A DNA stretch of 64,000 bases from Klenkia taihuensis (GTDB taxonomy: Bacteria > Actinomycetota > Actinomycetes > Mycobacteriales > Geodermatophilaceae): assembly GCF_900112525.1 (NCBI RefSeq), contig NZ_FOMD01000001.1:186001-250000 (forward strand), read 5' to 3'. A program made the position numbers and the translations under genes. Positions 11,547-21,657 of this stretch are shown piece after piece (the first letter of the stretch is position 1; each line of letters opens with the position of its first letter). The notes under the pieces were generated by a model, which saw nothing but the letters and a program-made list of their open reading frames with translations, was not told where the DNA came from and searched no databases.

Positions 11547-12047
11547 CTAGCCGTAGGTGTCGCGGGGGCCGCGCCCGCGGACGGTGCGGGGGCCCTTCTT
11601 CCAGCTGGGTGCCGTCGGACCGACAACGCGCAACCGGGTCACGACGTCCCCGCCGACCTGGTTGTGCAGCTTGCCGAGGATGGTCGGGGCCATCATCCGC
11701 AGCTGCGTGGCCCACGCGGTGGACTCCGCGACGACGGTCAGCTCGCCCTCGCTGAGCGACTGGGGCGCGCAGTGCGCGGCGATGTCGGGCCCGACCAGGG
11801 AGTCCCACCGGCCGAACACCGAGCCGACCTTGGTGCGCTCCCCCCAGTCCTCGGCGCTGACCAGGGAGTCCACCAGCGAGCCGAGGGTCTGCGGGTCGTC
11901 GGCGCCCGGGTGGGCGCCGGTCCAGGAGCGCCGCGGCCCGGCCACCCGGCGGCGGGTGGGGCGGGGGCGGGCGGCCGAGGCGGCGCGGGCGGCGTCCAGC
12001 GCGGCCCGGGCGATGTCGCTGGGCCGGGCCGGCCGGTCCTCACCCAT
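11547..12047 (-). CDS. dciA: DciA-type helicase loader (DUF721)
   Basis: A 166-residue protein of the DUF721/DciA family, which helps load the replicative helicase DnaB in bacteria lacking DnaC/DnaI. The DUF721 core is visible as [39 protein letters not shown] and VTRLRVVGP, after an Arg/Ala-rich N-terminal extension. It overlaps the 3' end of recF by a few bases, so the two are coupled. ATG at 12047 is taken as the start; GTG at 12056 is possible. Its partner DnaB is encoded in the same window at 50 kb. Confidence 0.9.
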   Translation of the reverse strand: MGEDRPARPSDIARAALDAARAASAARPRPTRRRVAGPRRSWTGAHPGADDPQTLGSLVDSLVSAEDWGERTKVGSVFGRWDSLVGPDIAAHCAPQSLSEGELTVVAESTAWATQLRMMAPTILGKLHNQVGGDVVTRLRVVGPTAPSWKKGPRTVRGRGPRDTYG

Positions 12048-13242
12048 GCGCCTCACCCACCGGCCCAGCCTCCTCCGCGGCGGCCGGTCCGTCGACCTCG
12101 GCGGTGAGGACGGTCGCCGTCCCCGCCGCGACCTGCACCCGGGTGCCGCGCAGCGCGGCCGGCACGTCCTCGGCCACCGCGGCGGTGATCAGGCACTGCT
12201 CGGCGGTGCCGGCCACCTCGGCCAGCGCGGTGCGCCGGCCGGCGTCGAGCTCGGCGAAGACGTCGTCGAGGACCAGCACCGGCTCCTCGCCGTCGGCGCG
12301 CAGCAGCGCGAAGCAGGCCAGCTTCACCGCCAGCGCGAACGACCAGGACTCCCCGTGGCTGGCGTACCCCTTCGCCGGCGCCGGGCCCAGGTGCAGCACC
12401 AGGTCGTCGCGGTGCGGGCCGACCAGGGTGACCCCGCGGTCGACCTCCTCCTTGCGCCGCTCCTCCACCCGGCGGGCCAGCGCGGCGGTCAGCTCCGCCG
12501 CCGAGGGCACGCCGATGCCGGGCAGGAACGCCGTCCCGTCGCCGGCCAGCGGGACGGTGCTGGTGTAGCCCAGCCGCGCGCGGTCGGCGCCCTCCCCGGC
12601 CACGCCCTCGTAGGCCGCGGTCACGAAGGGGTCCAGGTCGGCGGCCAGCTGCAACCGGGCGGCGAGCAGCTGGCCGCCGAGGTCGGCGAGGTGGCCGTCC
12701 CACACCTCGAGCGTGGCCAGGTTGCCGCGGGCGAGCTTGGCGGTCTTGAGCAAGGCGTTGCGCTGCTTGAGCACCCGCTCGTAGTCCGCCCGCACCCCGG
12801 CCAGCCGCGGCGTGCGGCTGACCAGCAGGTCGTCGAGGAACCGGCGCCGCTCGGTCGGGTCGCCGCGGACCAGGGCGAGGTCCTCGGGGGCGAACAGCAC
12901 GGTCTTGACCAGCCCGAGCAGCTCGCGCGGCCGGGGCAGCGGGGAGCGGTTGACCCGGACCCGGTTGGCCTTGCCCGGGTTGATCTCGACCTCGACCAGC
13001 AGCTCCCGGTCCTCCTTGCGCAGCGCCGCCCGGACCACCGCCTGGGCGGCGCCGTGCCGGACCAGCGGGGCGTCGGAGGACACCCGGTGGCTGCCCAGCG
13101 TCGCCAGGTAGCCGACCGCCTCGACCAGGTTCGTCTTGCCCTGGCCGTTGCGGCCGACGAGGACCGTCGGACCCGGCGTCAGTGCCAGGTCGACGGCCTC
13201 CCAGCTCCGGAAGGACCCGAGCTGGAGATGTCGTACGTACAA
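12040..13242 (-). CDS. recF: DNA replication and repair protein RecF
   Basis: A 400-residue SMC-like ATPase that acts in RecFOR loading of RecA at gaps. It has Walker [10 protein letters not shown], the region [23 protein letters not shown], the signature area [15 protein letters not shown] and Walker [16 protein letters not shown] at 13242 ([14 protein letters not shown] follows) matches the usual RecF N-terminus and lies one base after the gnd stop; an ATG at 13266 would add 8 residues inside gnd. It is part of the dnaN-gnd-recF-dciA run. Confidence 0.95.
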   Translation of the reverse strand: MYVRHLQLGSFRSWEAVDLALTPGPTVLVGRNGQGKTNLVEAVGYLATLGSHRVSSDAPLVRHGAAQAVVRAALRKEDRELLVEVEINPGKANRVRVNRSPLPRPRELLGLVKTVLFAPEDLALVRGDPTERRRFLDDLLVSRTPRLAGVRADYERVLKQRNALLKTAKLARGNLATLEVWDGHLADLGGQLLAARLQLAADLDPFVTAAYEGVAGEGADRARLGYTSTVPLAGDGTAFLPGIGVPSAAELTAALARRVEERRKEEVDRGVTLVGPHRDDLVLHLGPAPAKGYASHGESWSFALAVKLACFALLRADGEEPVLVLDDVFAELDAGRRTALAEVAGTAEQCLITAAVAEDVPAALRGTRVQVAAGTATVLTAEVDGPAAAEEAGPVGEAHG

Positions 13243-13243
13243 C

Positions 13244-14176
13244 TCAGGCCGGGTCCTCGACCTCACGGGCCTTGGCGGCCTGGACGGCGTGGCCGCCGAA
13301 CTGGTTGCGCAGCGCCGCGACGGCCTTCATGGTCGGGCTGTCGTCCTGCCGGGAGGAGAACCGGGCGAACAGCGACGCCGAGATCGCCGGCATGGGGACG
13401 GCGTGCTCGATCGCCTGCTCGACGGTCCAGCGGCCCTCGCCGGAGTCGGCGGCCCAGCCGGTGATGTCCTCCAGGCCCGGGTCCTCCTGCAGCGCGCGGA
13501 CCAGCAGGTCCAGCAGCCAGGAGCGGATGACGGTGCCCTGGGTCCAGGAGGCGATGACGCCGGGGACGTCCTCGATGAGGTCGACGGCGGCCAGCAGCTC
13601 GTAGCCCTCGCCGTAGGCCTGCATCATCGCGTACTCGATGCCGTTGTGGACCATCTTGGCGAAGTGCCCGGCGCCCACCGGCCCGGCGTGCACGAAGCCC
13701 GCGCCCTCGCCGGCCGGGGAATCGCTCTCCTTGTCGACCGGCGGCTTGAGGGCGTCGAAGATCGGCTGGACCTTGGCGACGTCCTCCTTCGAGCCGCCGA
13801 CCATCAGGGCGTAGCCGTTCTGCAGGCCCCAGACACCACCGGAGACCCCGGCGTCCACGTAGCCGATGCCCTTCTTCGCCAGCAGGTCGGCGTGCACCTG
13901 GTCGTCGGTGAACTTCGAGTTGCCGCCGTCGACCACCACGTCGCCGTCCTCGAGCAGGTTGCCCAGCGCCTCGACGGTCTCGCGGGTCGGGTCGCCGGCG
14001 GGGACCATCACCCACACCACGCGCGGCGCCTGCAGGGCGCCGACCAGCGCCTCGAGGCTGTCGACGTCCTGCAGCTCGGGCGAGCGGTCGTAGCCGACCA
14101 CCTCGTGCCCGGCCCGGCGGACACGCTCGCGCATGTTGCCGCCCATCTTGCCCAGTCCGATCAACCCCAGCTGCAC
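13244..14176 (-). CDS. gnd: 6-phosphogluconate dehydrogenase, decarboxylating (short NAD-type)
   Basis: A 310-residue enzyme that oxidises 6-phosphogluconate to ribulose 5-phosphate and CO2. The Rossmann start is [25 protein letters not shown] and [19 protein letters not shown] are substrate-binding blocks; the catalytic Lys lies in [22 protein letters not shown]. The length matches the short form, which usually prefers NAD. Its place between dnaN and recF is typical for actinobacteria. The ATG at 14176 is the only good start. Confidence 0.95.
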   Translation of the reverse strand: MQLGLIGLGKMGGNMRERVRRAGHEVVGYDRSPELQDVDSLEALVGALQAPRVVWVMVPAGDPTRETVEALGNLLEDGDVVVDGGNSKFTDDQVHADLLAKKGIGYVDAGVSGGVWGLQNGYALMVGGSKEDVAKVQPIFDALKPPVDKESDSPAGEGAGFVHAGPVGAGHFAKMVHNGIEYAMMQAYGEGYELLAAVDLIEDVPGVIASWTQGTVIRSWLLDLLVRALQEDPGLEDITGWAADSGEGRWTVEQAIEHAVPMPAISASLFARFSSRQDDSPTMKAVAALRNQFGGHAVQAAKAREVEDPA

Positions 14177-14273
14177 GCCGGTCCTCCTCGAGTCGGTCTC
14201 GTCCCCGGTGCGGGCGGCACTGCCCCCGGGCGGTGCCCATCGTGCTCGCCCCGGGCCGGGGTCGCGCGGCGGG

Positions 14274-15416
14274 TCAGCCGGGCAGGCGCACCGGCATGAT
14301 CAGGTAGCGGTAGGAACCCGGGCGCGGGGCGCCGTCCTCGGCTGGCTCCTCGTGGCCCGACAGCACCGCGGGCTTGAGCGCGCTGGTGAAGTCCATCCGG
14401 GCGCGCTCGGTGTGCACCGAGGCCAGGCCGTCGAGCAAGAACGTCGGGTTGAAGCCGATGGTCAGCGGGTCGCCGTCGAACTCGACGTCGCAGCGCTCCT
14501 CGGCCTGCCCCTCGTCGTCGGTGCCGCCGGCGCGCAGGGTGACCTGGCCGGGGGTGAACTCGCAGCGCAGCGGGGTGCCGCGCTCGGCGACCAGCGCGAC
14601 GCGCTTGGCCGCGTCGGTGAAGGCACCCACCGGCAGCAGGGCGTGGGAGGCCGACTCGTTCGGCATGATCGCGCGGTACTTGACGAACTCGGCGTCCAGC
14701 AGCCGGGTGGTGGTCTGCCGGTCCTTGCCCGACAGGCCCAGGATGCCCTCGCCGGCACCGCCCGAGGACAGCGACAGCACGACCTCCGGCCCGCCGGTCA
14801 GCGTCTTCGCCGCGTCGGCGAGCGTGCGCGCGGGGACCAGAACGGCGGCCGAGAGGCCCGAGACCTCCGGGCGCCAGGCGAACTCGCGGACGGCGAGGCG
14901 GTAGCGGTCGGTGGCGGCCAGGGTGACCCGGTCGTCCTCGATCTCCAGCCGGACGCCGGTGAGCATCGGCAGGGTGTCGTCGCGGCCGGCGGCGACGGCG
15001 ACCTGGCCCACCGCCTCGGCGAAGGCGTCGCTGTCCACGACCCCGGCGGTCGAGGGCAGCGAGGGCAGGGACGGGTAGTCCTCGACCGGCAGGGTGGGCA
15101 GGGAGAACTTCGCGTTGCCGCAGCTGATCGCCAGCCGGGCGCCCTCGGCGACGACGTCGACCGGGTGCGGCGGCAGCGCCCGGACGATCTCGGCGAGCAG
15201 CCGGCCCGGGACCAGCGCGCGGCCGTCCTCGGTGGAGGAGACGTCGACCTCGGCACGGGCGGAGACCTCGTAGTCGAAGCCCGACACCGACAGGGAGGCG
15301 CCCTGCACCTCCAGCAGGATGCCGGCCAGGACGGGGACCGACGGCCGCGGCGGCAGGCTGCGCGCCGTCCACGCCACCGCGTCGGAGAGCACCTCGCGCG
15401 CCACCCGGAACTTCAT
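14274..15416 (-). CDS. dnaN: DNA polymerase III sliding clamp (beta)
   Basis: The 380-residue beta clamp that tethers polymerase III and other enzymes to DNA. It begins MKFRVAREVLSDAVAWTARS, has three clamp repeats, the central motif PMLTGVRLEIEDDRVTLAATDRYRLA (split here by kind) and the C-terminal peptide RYLIMPVRLPG, which lines the partner-binding pocket. The ATG at 15416 matches the family; the longer open frame upstream is not needed. It is separated from dnaA by about 520 bp. Confidence 0.98.
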   Translation of the reverse strand: MKFRVAREVLSDAVAWTARSLPPRPSVPVLAGILLEVQGASLSVSGFDYEVSARAEVDVSSTEDGRALVPGRLLAEIVRALPPHPVDVVAEGARLAISCGNAKFSLPTLPVEDYPSLPSLPSTAGVVDSDAFAEAVGQVAVAAGRDDTLPMLTGVRLEIEDDRVTLAATDRYRLAVREFAWRPEVSGLSAAVLVPARTLADAAKTLTGGPEVVLSLSSGGAGEGILGLSGKDRQTTTRLLDAEFVKYRAIMPNESASHALLPVGAFTDAAKRVALVAERGTPLRCEFTPGQVTLRAGGTDDEGQAEERCDVEFDGDPLTIGFNPTFLLDGLASVHTERARMDFTSALKPAVLSGHEEPAEDGAPRPGSYRYLIMPVRLPG

Positions 15417-15937
15417 GTCGTCGTCCACCCCTGCTCGTCGTCCTGCGGGTCCTGTCTCGGTGCGGGCGACAGTCTCCCCTGCCGGGGCGGTCGGCGTCGA
15501 ATGCCCCTCCCCGCTCCTCCTGGTGCTGCTCGGGTCGACTCGTCGACCGCACGTGCACACCCAGGGTGTGGTTCGAGAACTCCTCGAGAGAACTCCCTCA
15601 TCCTCGTCATCACAGGTGTGGGTACTGGGGACCGGGGCCGTCCGTGCAGGTCAGGGCCGGTGCGCGGCTGTTGGCGCGGTGTGGGCCGGTGACCGGTCAC
15701 CTGGGGTCGACATGGGGATTCGTCGGCCGTTCTCCACCGGTGACCGTCCGCGTCCACGGTCGGTCCACCCGCTGTCCCGCCCCCACCCCCGGTGGATCCC
15801 CAACGCACCCGTCCGGGGGACGGACCGGGGAGAACCCGTGGGTGGCCTGGGTACGGGGCCGGTCGACATGGGGACCGGCAGTCCCCACCCTGTGCACAGA
15901 TCTGGGGATGAACGGGTTTGTCGACCCGCGGCGGCCG
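15417..15937. other. dnaA-dnaN intergenic region, oriC candidate
   Basis: A 521-bp stretch with no credible gene. In mycobacteria and streptomycetes oriC lies between dnaA and dnaN. Here canonical DnaA boxes are weak, but there are many related words: TGTGCACAG (15891-15899), CGTCCACGG, TCTCCACCG, and a series of TGGGGA/C words at 15626, 15713, 15869 and 15903. A 13-bp direct repeat GTCGACATGGGGA occurs at 15706-15718 and 15862-15874. Closer to dnaN are the palindrome CACACCCAGGGTGTG (15556-15570) and two copies of GAGAACTCC (15575, 15588). Origin function is inferred from position. Confidence 0.55.
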
Positions 15938-17683
15938 CTACTGGCGGGCGCGGGACTTGATGCGGGCGGTGAGCTCGGTGACCTGGGTGTAGGTGGCGCG
16001 GCGCTCGCCCATCAGGCCGGTGATCTTCTTGACCGCGTGCATGACCGTGGTGTGGTCCTTGCCGCCGAAGGAGGCCCCGATGCGCGGCAGCGACAGCTCG
16101 GTGAGCTCGCGGCACAGGTACATCGCGATCTGCCGGGCGTTGACCAGCGTGCGGCTGCGGTTGGCGCCCTGCAGCTCCTCCATCGTCACGGAGAAGTACT
16201 CGGCGGTGGCGGCCATGATGATCGCCGCGGTGATCTGCGGGCCCTGCTCGTCGCTGATCAGGTCCTTGAGCACCAGCTCGGCCAGCGCCAGGTCGACCGG
16301 CTGCTTGTTCAGGCTGGCGAAGGCGGTGACCCGGATCAGCGCGCCCTCGAGCTCGCGGATGTTGGTCTGCACCTTGCTGGCGATGAACTCCAGCACCGGG
16401 TCGGGGGCCTGCAGCCGCTCGCCGTAGGCCTTCTTCCGCAGGATCGCGATGCGGGTCTCCAGGTCGGGCGCCTGGACGTCGGTGATCAGCCCCCACTCGA
16501 AGCGGGTGCGCAGCCGGTCCTCCAGCGTCGTCAGCTTCTTCGGCGGCCGGTCGGAGGTGATCACGATCTGCTTGCTGGCGTTGTGCAGCGTGTTGAAGGT
16601 GTGGAAGAACTCCTCCTGCGTCCGCTCGGCGCGCTCCAGGAACTGGATGTCGTCGATGAGCAGGAAGTCGATGTCCCGGTAGCGGCGGCGGAAGTCCTCG
16701 GCCCGGCCGGAGTGCACCAGGTTGATGAACTCGTTGGTGAACTCCTCGGTGGAGACGTACCGGACCCGGACGTCGGGGAACATCCGCGCCGCGTAGTGGC
16801 CGATCGCGTGCAGCAGGTGGGTCTTGCCCAGACCGGAGTCGCCGTAGACGAACAGCGGGTTGTAGGCCCGGGCCGGCGCCTCGGCGACGGCGACGGCCGC
16901 GGCGTGGGCGAACCGGTTGCTGTTGCCGATGACGAAGCTGTCGAAGACGTACTTGGGGTTCAGCCCCAGGTCACCGCCACCGGGGCGGCCGGCCGCCGGT
17001 CGGCGGGACGGGCCGGTGGCGGGGTCGGCGTCGGTGTCGGGGCCGTCCCAGGGCGCGGGCCGGCGGGGGTCGCTGCGCGGCATGTCCCAGGCCGGGGCGT
17101 TGCCGTTGCCGCGCGACCAGTCGCGGCCGTCGCCGGACTCGGGCAGCCAGACGTCGGTGCGGACGCCGAACGCGGTGCGCCCGTCGTCGACCTGGGCGCG
17201 GGCGGCGCGGTCCTCGGCGTCGCGGTCGCGCTCGCCGCGCTGGCGGGCGTCGCTGTCCCAGCCGTCGGGCTCGCGGCGGTCGGCGTCGTAACGGTCGGCG
17301 TCGTACCGGTCGGGCTCGCGGCGCTCGCCGTCCCAGGTGTCGGCCGGGCGCTCGGCGGGACGGTCCTCGGCGCGCTCCCGCTCGGGGCGCGGCTCGGGCC
17401 GGGTCGGCTCCGGCCGGCTGGGCGGGGCGTCCTCGAGCTGGACGGCGACCTTGGTCTCCTTGCCGAACTCGGCGGTCAGGGCCTCGGTGAGCGCGGTGCG
17501 GATCCGGGACTCCAGCACGGTCTGGGTGAACTCGTTCGGCGCGGCGAGCACGAAGACGCCCTCGACCAGGCCCAGCGGCCGGGTCAGCCCGAGCATCGCG
17601 TTCTGCTGGCGGGTCAGGTCGCCGGCCAGGCGCTCCCGGATCCGGTCCCAGACCGGTCCCAGCTCGCCGGTGGTGTCGGCCAT
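15938..17683 (-). CDS. dnaA: Chromosomal replication initiator DnaA
   Basis: The AAA+ initiator that binds oriC and opens the duplex, 581 residues. Domain I is residues 1 to about 90. Domain II is a long Asp/Arg-rich linker (to about 240) with a short tandem repeat of DRYDA. Domain III has Walker A GDSGLGKT near 281-288 and Walker [10 protein letters not shown] near 343-351. Domain IV has the DNA-binding signature [15 protein letters not shown] near residue 540. The ATG at 17683 begins [19 protein letters not shown]. It is transcribed away from rpmH, the usual arrangement. The protein is longer than E. coli DnaA because of the linker. Confidence 0.98.
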   Translation of the reverse strand: MADTTGELGPVWDRIRERLAGDLTRQQNAMLGLTRPLGLVEGVFVLAAPNEFTQTVLESRIRTALTEALTAEFGKETKVAVQLEDAPPSRPEPTRPEPRPERERAEDRPAERPADTWDGERREPDRYDADRYDADRREPDGWDSDARQRGERDRDAEDRAARAQVDDGRTAFGVRTDVWLPESGDGRDWSRGNGNAPAWDMPRSDPRRPAPWDGPDTDADPATGPSRRPAAGRPGGGDLGLNPKYVFDSFVIGNSNRFAHAAAVAVAEAPARAYNPLFVYGDSGLGKTHLLHAIGHYAARMFPDVRVRYVSTEEFTNEFINLVHSGRAEDFRRRYRDIDFLLIDDIQFLERAERTQEEFFHTFNTLHNASKQIVITSDRPPKKLTTLEDRLRTRFEWGLITDVQAPDLETRIAILRKKAYGERLQAPDPVLEFIASKVQTNIRELEGALIRVTAFASLNKQPVDLALAELVLKDLISDEQGPQITAAIIMAATAEYFSVTMEELQGANRSRTLVNARQIAMYLCRELTELSLPRIGASFGGKDHTTVMHAVKKITGLMGERRATYTQVTELTARIKSRARQ

Positions 17684-18299
17684 CGACTTCCGTCCCTTCC
17701 GTCCCCGTCGTGCCCCTGCTGTGCGCCCGGTGCGCGGCTGCCGTGCCGGTGCGTCGTCCCCGGGTGGATCCACCGGTGTGGACCGGGGTCCGGGCGGGGT
17801 CCACACCACTGTCCACAGAGTGTGGACGACGGTTGGGGACGTGCTGTGGCCGGGCGTGCCCCGGTCGGGCCGGTCCGGGTTGTCCGCCCAGGTCAGGGTG
17901 CAGGCGGGGGGTGTGGACCGGGCCGGCTGCCGGGGAGGGTCCGACCGCGGTCGGGACCGCCCGGGGCGGCCGTGTCGACCGGTGGAGAGCGAGGCGACGC
18001 TAACAGCACCGTCCACAGGCGGGCAACGACACCGGTGTGGTTCGGTGGGTCCCCGCGACGGGCCCTCCCGGGGTCCCCGGCGGCCGTCCACCGGCCAGGT
18101 CGCCGGCTCGGCTATGCTGGTCCGCGTCTGTGCACAGCGGACGGTTGCTGCGTGCCCGCCACGCGGTCCCGGCGCTGGGTGCAGGCCACCAGCCTCGGTG
18201 CAGGCAGGGGTCCGGCGCACCGCCGGGTCGCCGCCCGGCACCGCCGCGTGACCGCCCGACCGGTGGTCACCACCTCGTCGTCGTCAGTGGGAGCACCTC
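17684..18299. other. dnaA-rpmH intergenic region with DnaA-box-like repeats
   Basis: A 616-bp non-coding stretch between divergent dnaA and rpmH. It holds near-matches to TTGTCCACA: CTGTCCACA (17809-17817, 8/9), TCGTCCACA on the minus strand (17821-17829, 8/9), CCGTCCACA (18009-18017), and CGGTCCACA on the minus strand at 17777-17785 and 17912-17920. TGTGCACAG is at 18129-18137. The boxes at 17809 and 17821 face each other. This is the stronger DnaA-box cluster of the two regions flanking dnaA, so oriC or dnaA autoregulation may sit here. Confidence 0.55.
18113..18118 (+). promoter_or_regulatory. Candidate -10 of the rpmH operon
   Basis: TATGCT is a good actinobacterial -10 hexamer 182 nt before rpmH. 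No convincing -35 is seen at the right spacing. A leader of about 175 nt would follow. Confidence 0.4.
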
Positions 18300-18437
18300 G
18301 TGAGCAAGCGCACGTTCCAGCCGAACAACCGTCGCCGGTCCAAGACCCACGGCTTCCGGCTCCGGATGCGTACCCGCGCGGGCCGCGCCATCCTTGCCGG
18401 CCGTCGCCGCAAGGGCCGCGAGAAGCTCTCCGCCTGA
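18300..18437 (+). CDS. rpmH: 50S ribosomal protein L34
   Basis: A 45-residue ribosomal protein of the large subunit: it begins [19 protein letters not shown] and ends [11 protein letters not shown], the full L34 pattern, very rich in Arg and Lys. GTG start at 18300. It heads the rpmH-rnpA-yidD-yidC-jag-rsmG run; rnpA starts 1 nt after its stop. It is too short for a normal long-ORF search but unmistakable. Confidence 0.98.
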   Translation: MSKRTFQPNNRRRSKTHGFRLRMRTRAGRAILAGRRRKGREKLSA

Positions 18438-18438
18438 C

Positions 18439-18810
18439 GTGCTGCCTGCGCAGGCCCGCCTGCGCCGGCGTCCGGAGTTCACCGTGGTCGTCCGCTCCGG
18501 CCGGCGTGCCGGGCGCCCGACCCTGGTCGTGCACTACCTCCCCGAACGGCCCGTCGTCCGTGGCGGGGGTCCTGGTGACCCCCCTCCCGGGCCGCGGGCC
18601 GGTTTCGTGGTGGGCAAGACCGTCGGCAACTCGGTCTGCCGCCACCGGGTGACCCGCCGGCTGCGGCACCTGGTGCGCGACGAGCTGCACCGTCTGCCGC
18701 CGCGGTCGGACCTGGTGGTGCGGGCCCGCCCCGAGGCGGCCGACGCCGACACCGACACCCTGCGCCGGGACCTGTCCCGCGGTCTCGACCGCGTGCTGGG
18801 CACCCGGTGA
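18439..18810 (+). CDS. rnpA: Ribonuclease P protein component
   Basis: The 123-residue protein subunit of RNase P, which helps the RNA subunit cleave 5' leaders from pre-tRNA. Family signs are [19 protein letters not shown] at the N-terminus and the RNR-like motif [17 protein letters not shown]. The GTG at 18439 begins [10 protein letters not shown] after the first residue. Its TGA overlaps the GTG of yidD. The central loop ([16 protein letters not shown]) is a Gly/Pro insertion. Confidence 0.96.
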   Translation: MLPAQARLRRRPEFTVVVRSGRRAGRPTLVVHYLPERPVVRGGGPGDPPPGPRAGFVVGKTVGNSVCRHRVTRRLRHLVRDELHRLPPRSDLVVRARPEAADADTDTLRRDLSRGLDRVLGTR

Positions 18811-19100
18811 GCACCGGCGCCCGGGCCCTGCTGGGCCTCATCGGCTTCTACCGGCGCGGCATCAGCCCGCTGCTGGGCCCGCGCTGCCGCTTCACCCCCA
18901 CCTGCAGCGAGTACGCGCAGGAGGCGGTGCAGGTGCACGGCGCCGCCCGCGGGGGCTGGCTGACCGTGGTGCGCATCGCCAAGTGCGCGCCCTGGCACCG
19001 TGGCGGCATCGACCTCGTCCCCGGAACCGCCCAGCTGGTCCACTCGTCTGGCACAGCGTCCCCACCCTCGCCCGCGCCCACGGAGGCCCGCGTTGCTTGA
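18807..19100 (+). CDS. yidD: Membrane protein insertion efficiency factor YidD
   Basis: A 97-residue small membrane-associated protein that aids YidC-dependent insertion. It has the family block [24 protein letters not shown] with conserved Cys, and [17 protein letters not shown] start overlaps the rnpA stop (GTGA). The C-terminal 25 residues ([19 protein letters not shown]) are a disordered tail. The yidC start lies inside its last codons. Confidence 0.95.
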   Translation: MSTGARALLGLIGFYRRGISPLLGPRCRFTPTCSEYAQEAVQVHGAARGGWLTVVRIAKCAPWHRGGIDLVPGTAQLVHSSGTASPPSPAPTEARVA

Positions 19101-20181
19101 CTGGCTGTACACCGCGATCGCGTGGGTGATGAAGCAGTGGCACGCACTGTTCTCCACGTTCCTGGACCCGGCGGGCGGCATCGCCTGGGCGCTGTCGGTG
19201 GTCATGCTCGTGGTGACCATCCGCATCCTGCTGTTCCGGCTGTTCGTCAAGCAGGTCAAGAGCCAGCGGGCGATGCAGGAGATCCAGCCGGAGATCCAGA
19301 AGCTGCGCAAGCAGTACGGCGCGGACAAGCAGGGCTTCAGCCAGGCGATGATGGCGCTGCAGAAGGAGCGCGGGGTCAACCCGCTGGCCGGCTGCCTGCC
19401 GATCCTGCCGCAGATCCCGATCTTCATCGGTCTGTTCCACGTGCTGCGCCGCATCGCGCCGGGCAAGCCGGGTCTGTACAGCTGGGACTTCGACCTCACG
19501 CAGCAGGCCGCCAACGCCAAGCTGTTCGGCGCCCCGATCGCCGCCTCGTTCAACATGGTGGGCGACAAGGAGCAGGCCATCCTCGGCCTGACCGGGGGCA
19601 GCTACACCAACATCCGCGTCGTCGCGATGATCCTGATCCTGATCATGTGCTTCACGACGTACTACACGCAGAAGCAGATCCAGAAGCGCTCCGGCCCGGT
19701 CGAGGGCCAGGCCGCCACCGTGCAGAAGCTGCTGCTCTACGGCATGCCGATCAGCCTGTTCGTCTCGGGCTTCTTCTTCCCGATCCTGGTGCTGCTGTAC
19801 TGGTTCACCAACAACCTGTGGACCCTGGGCCAGCAGTTCTACATCCTCAAGAAGATGCCCCCGCCCGGGTCGCCGGCCGCGCTGGCCAAGGCCGAGGCCG
19901 ACAAGCCCAGGATCGACCCCAAGCTGCTCGCCCCGAAGCCCGGCGCCAAGCCGGTCCGGCCCAAGCGGGGCCCGGTCGCGCCGTCCTCGACCGTCGACGC
20001 CGACGGCGCGCCGACCGCCGACCCCACCCCCGACGCCGGGGCCACGCCGGTCGACCCCACGCCGACCGACCCGGGGACCGCGAACGGCAGCAACGGCGGG
20101 CGTCCCGGCGGCGGCAGCCGGCCGCGCACCTCGGGCGGCTCGGCCGGCCCCGCCAACCGGGGCAAGCGCAAACGGCGCTGA
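19093..20181 (+). CDS. yidC: Membrane protein insertase YidC/Oxa1
   Basis: A 362-residue insertase of the Oxa1 type, with five transmembrane helices and no large periplasmic domain, as in other Gram-positive bacteria. Seen: [20 protein letters not shown], the conserved Arg in [40 protein letters not shown] and [15 protein letters not shown]. The C-terminal 80 residues are a basic, Pro/Thr/Gly-rich tail. The TTG start at 19093 has GGAGG 6 nt upstream and overlaps the last codons of yidD. Confidence 0.96.
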   Translation: MLDWLYTAIAWVMKQWHALFSTFLDPAGGIAWALSVVMLVVTIRILLFRLFVKQVKSQRAMQEIQPEIQKLRKQYGADKQGFSQAMMALQKERGVNPLAGCLPILPQIPIFIGLFHVLRRIAPGKPGLYSWDFDLTQQAANAKLFGAPIAASFNMVGDKEQAILGLTGGSYTNIRVVAMILILIMCFTTYYTQKQIQKRSGPVEGQAATVQKLLLYGMPISLFVSGFFFPILVLLYWFTNNLWTLGQQFYILKKMPPPGSPAALAKAEADKPRIDPKLLAPKPGAKPVRPKRGPVAPSSTVDADGAPTADPTPDAGATPVDPTPTDPGTANGSNGGRPGGGSRPRTSGGSAGPANRGKRKRR

Positions 20182-20263
20182 GCCCACCCCCGGCGCGCGC
20201 GGCGCGCCTCCCCCACCTCCGGGTCCACCCCCGGCCGCCGGCACTCCCCCAGGAGGAGACCAC

Positions 20264-20908
20264 GTGAGCACCCCGCAGAGCAGCACCGCACCGGACACCA
20301 GCGGGACCGAGACCGCCCTGCCCGACGCCGACCCGGTCGACGCGGACGCCGTGGTCGAGCCCGTCGACGTCCTCGAGGACACCGACGAGGAGACCGAGGA
20401 CGAGACCGACGAGGACGGCGAGGACGAGGAGGACGACGACGAGGAGGACGACCTGCTCGTCCAGGAGGGCGACGTCGCCGGCGACTACCTCGAGCGCCTG
20501 CTCGACATCCTCGACGTGGACGGCGACATCGACCTCGACGTCGAGGGCGACCGCGCCTCGGTGGCCGTGGTCGGCGGTGAGCTGACCACCCTCATCGGCG
20601 CCGGCGGCGCCACCCTGGAGGCCCTGCAGGAGCTGACCCGCCTCGCGGTCGCGCAGTCCACCGGCACCCGCAGCCGGCTGATGCTGGACATCGGCGGCTT
20701 CCGGGCCAAGCGCCGCGCCGACCTCACCGACCTGGCCGGCCAGGCCGCCGCCCGCGTCGCCGCCAGCGGCACCGCTGAGCGCCTGGCGCCGATGAACCCG
20801 TTCGAGCGCAAGGTCGTGCACGACGTCATCGCCGCCGCCGACGGCGTCCGCAGCGAGTCCGAGGGCGAGGAGCCGAACCGCCGCGTCGTGGTCCTGCCGG
20901 CCTCGTGA
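20264..20908 (+). CDS. jag: Jag/KhpB single-stranded nucleic-acid-binding protein
   Basis: A 214-residue RNA-binding protein. Residues 1 to about 70 are a very acidic stretch of Asp and Glu. A KH-like domain follows (DYLERLLDILDVDGDIDL, GGELTTLIGAGGATLEALQ) and an R3H domain at the C-terminus (RADLTDLAGQAAARVAASG, PMNPFERKVVHDVI). KhpB homologues act with KhpA on RNA and affect cell division. GTG start with AGGAGG upstream. The acidic N-terminus is common in actinobacteria. Confidence 0.93.
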   Translation: MSTPQSSTAPDTSGTETALPDADPVDADAVVEPVDVLEDTDEETEDETDEDGEDEEDDDEEDDLLVQEGDVAGDYLERLLDILDVDGDIDLDVEGDRASVAVVGGELTTLIGAGGATLEALQELTRLAVAQSTGTRSRLMLDIGGFRAKRRADLTDLAGQAAARVAASGTAERLAPMNPFERKVVHDVIAAADGVRSESEGEEPNRRVVVLPAS

Positions 20909-21597
20909 CCGACGGCGTGGGCGGCCCGGCCGGCGAGCTGCCGGTCGAGCCGCCGACCGCGGCGCTGCCGATGGAGCCGCCCACGGCGGCGGGGGTCTTC
21001 GGCGACCAGCTGGCCGGCGCTCGCCGCTACGTCGAGCTGCTCGCCGGCGAGGGCGTGGTGCGCGGGCTCATCGGCCCGCGCGAGGTCCCGCGGCTGTGGG
21101 AGCGGCACGTGCTCAACAGCGTCGCGGTCGCCGAGGCCGTGCCGCACGGGGCGCGTGTGGTGGATGTGGGCAGTGGGGCGGGTCTGCCCGGCATCCCGCT
21201 CGCGCTGGCCCGGCCCGACCTCGCACTGACCCTGGTGGAGCCGATGGCCCGCCGGGTGGAGTTCCTGACCCACGTCGTCGAGGAGCTGGGCACCGACTGG
21301 TCGGTGGTCCGCGGCCGGGCGGAGGAGAGGTCCGTCGTCCGGGCGGTGGGCCAGGTCGACGTCGTCACGGCCCGGGCCGTCGCACCGCTCCCCCGGCTCG
21401 TGGGCTGGGTGCGGGGCATGCTGCGGCCCGGTGCACAGCTGGTCGCCCTGGTCGGGGCGAAGGCCGCGGCCGAGGTGCCCGACCTGGTGCCCGAGCTGAC
21501 CGCCGCGGGCATGCGCGACGTGCACGTCCGCCCGGTCGGGGCCGACCTGGGCGAGGCGGCCACGCAGGTCGTCGTCATGACCCGCACCGGCCGCTGA
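20905..21597 (+). CDS. rsmG: 16S rRNA (guanine-N7) methyltransferase RsmG
   Basis: A 230-residue SAM-dependent enzyme that makes m7G at the G527 position of 16S rRNA; its loss gives low-level streptomycin resistance in several bacteria. Seen: RYVELLAGEGVVRGLIGPREVPRLWERHVLNS (in two pieces), the SAM loop DVGSGAGLPGIPLALARPD and TARAVAPLPRLVGW. GTG start at 20905 overlaps the jag stop. The N-terminal 30 residues are poorly conserved. Confidence 0.96.
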   Translation: MTDGVGGPAGELPVEPPTAALPMEPPTAAGVFGDQLAGARRYVELLAGEGVVRGLIGPREVPRLWERHVLNSVAVAEAVPHGARVVDVGSGAGLPGIPLALARPDLALTLVEPMARRVEFLTHVVEELGTDWSVVRGRAEERSVVRAVGQVDVVTARAVAPLPRLVGWVRGMLRPGAQLVALVGAKAAAEVPDLVPELTAAGMRDVHVRPVGADLGEAATQVVVMTRTGR

Positions 21598-21657
21598 GCG
21601 GACCACCCGCCGTCGACTCGTCGACCCGTAGGCTGGACCGCGGAATTCCACGGTTGG

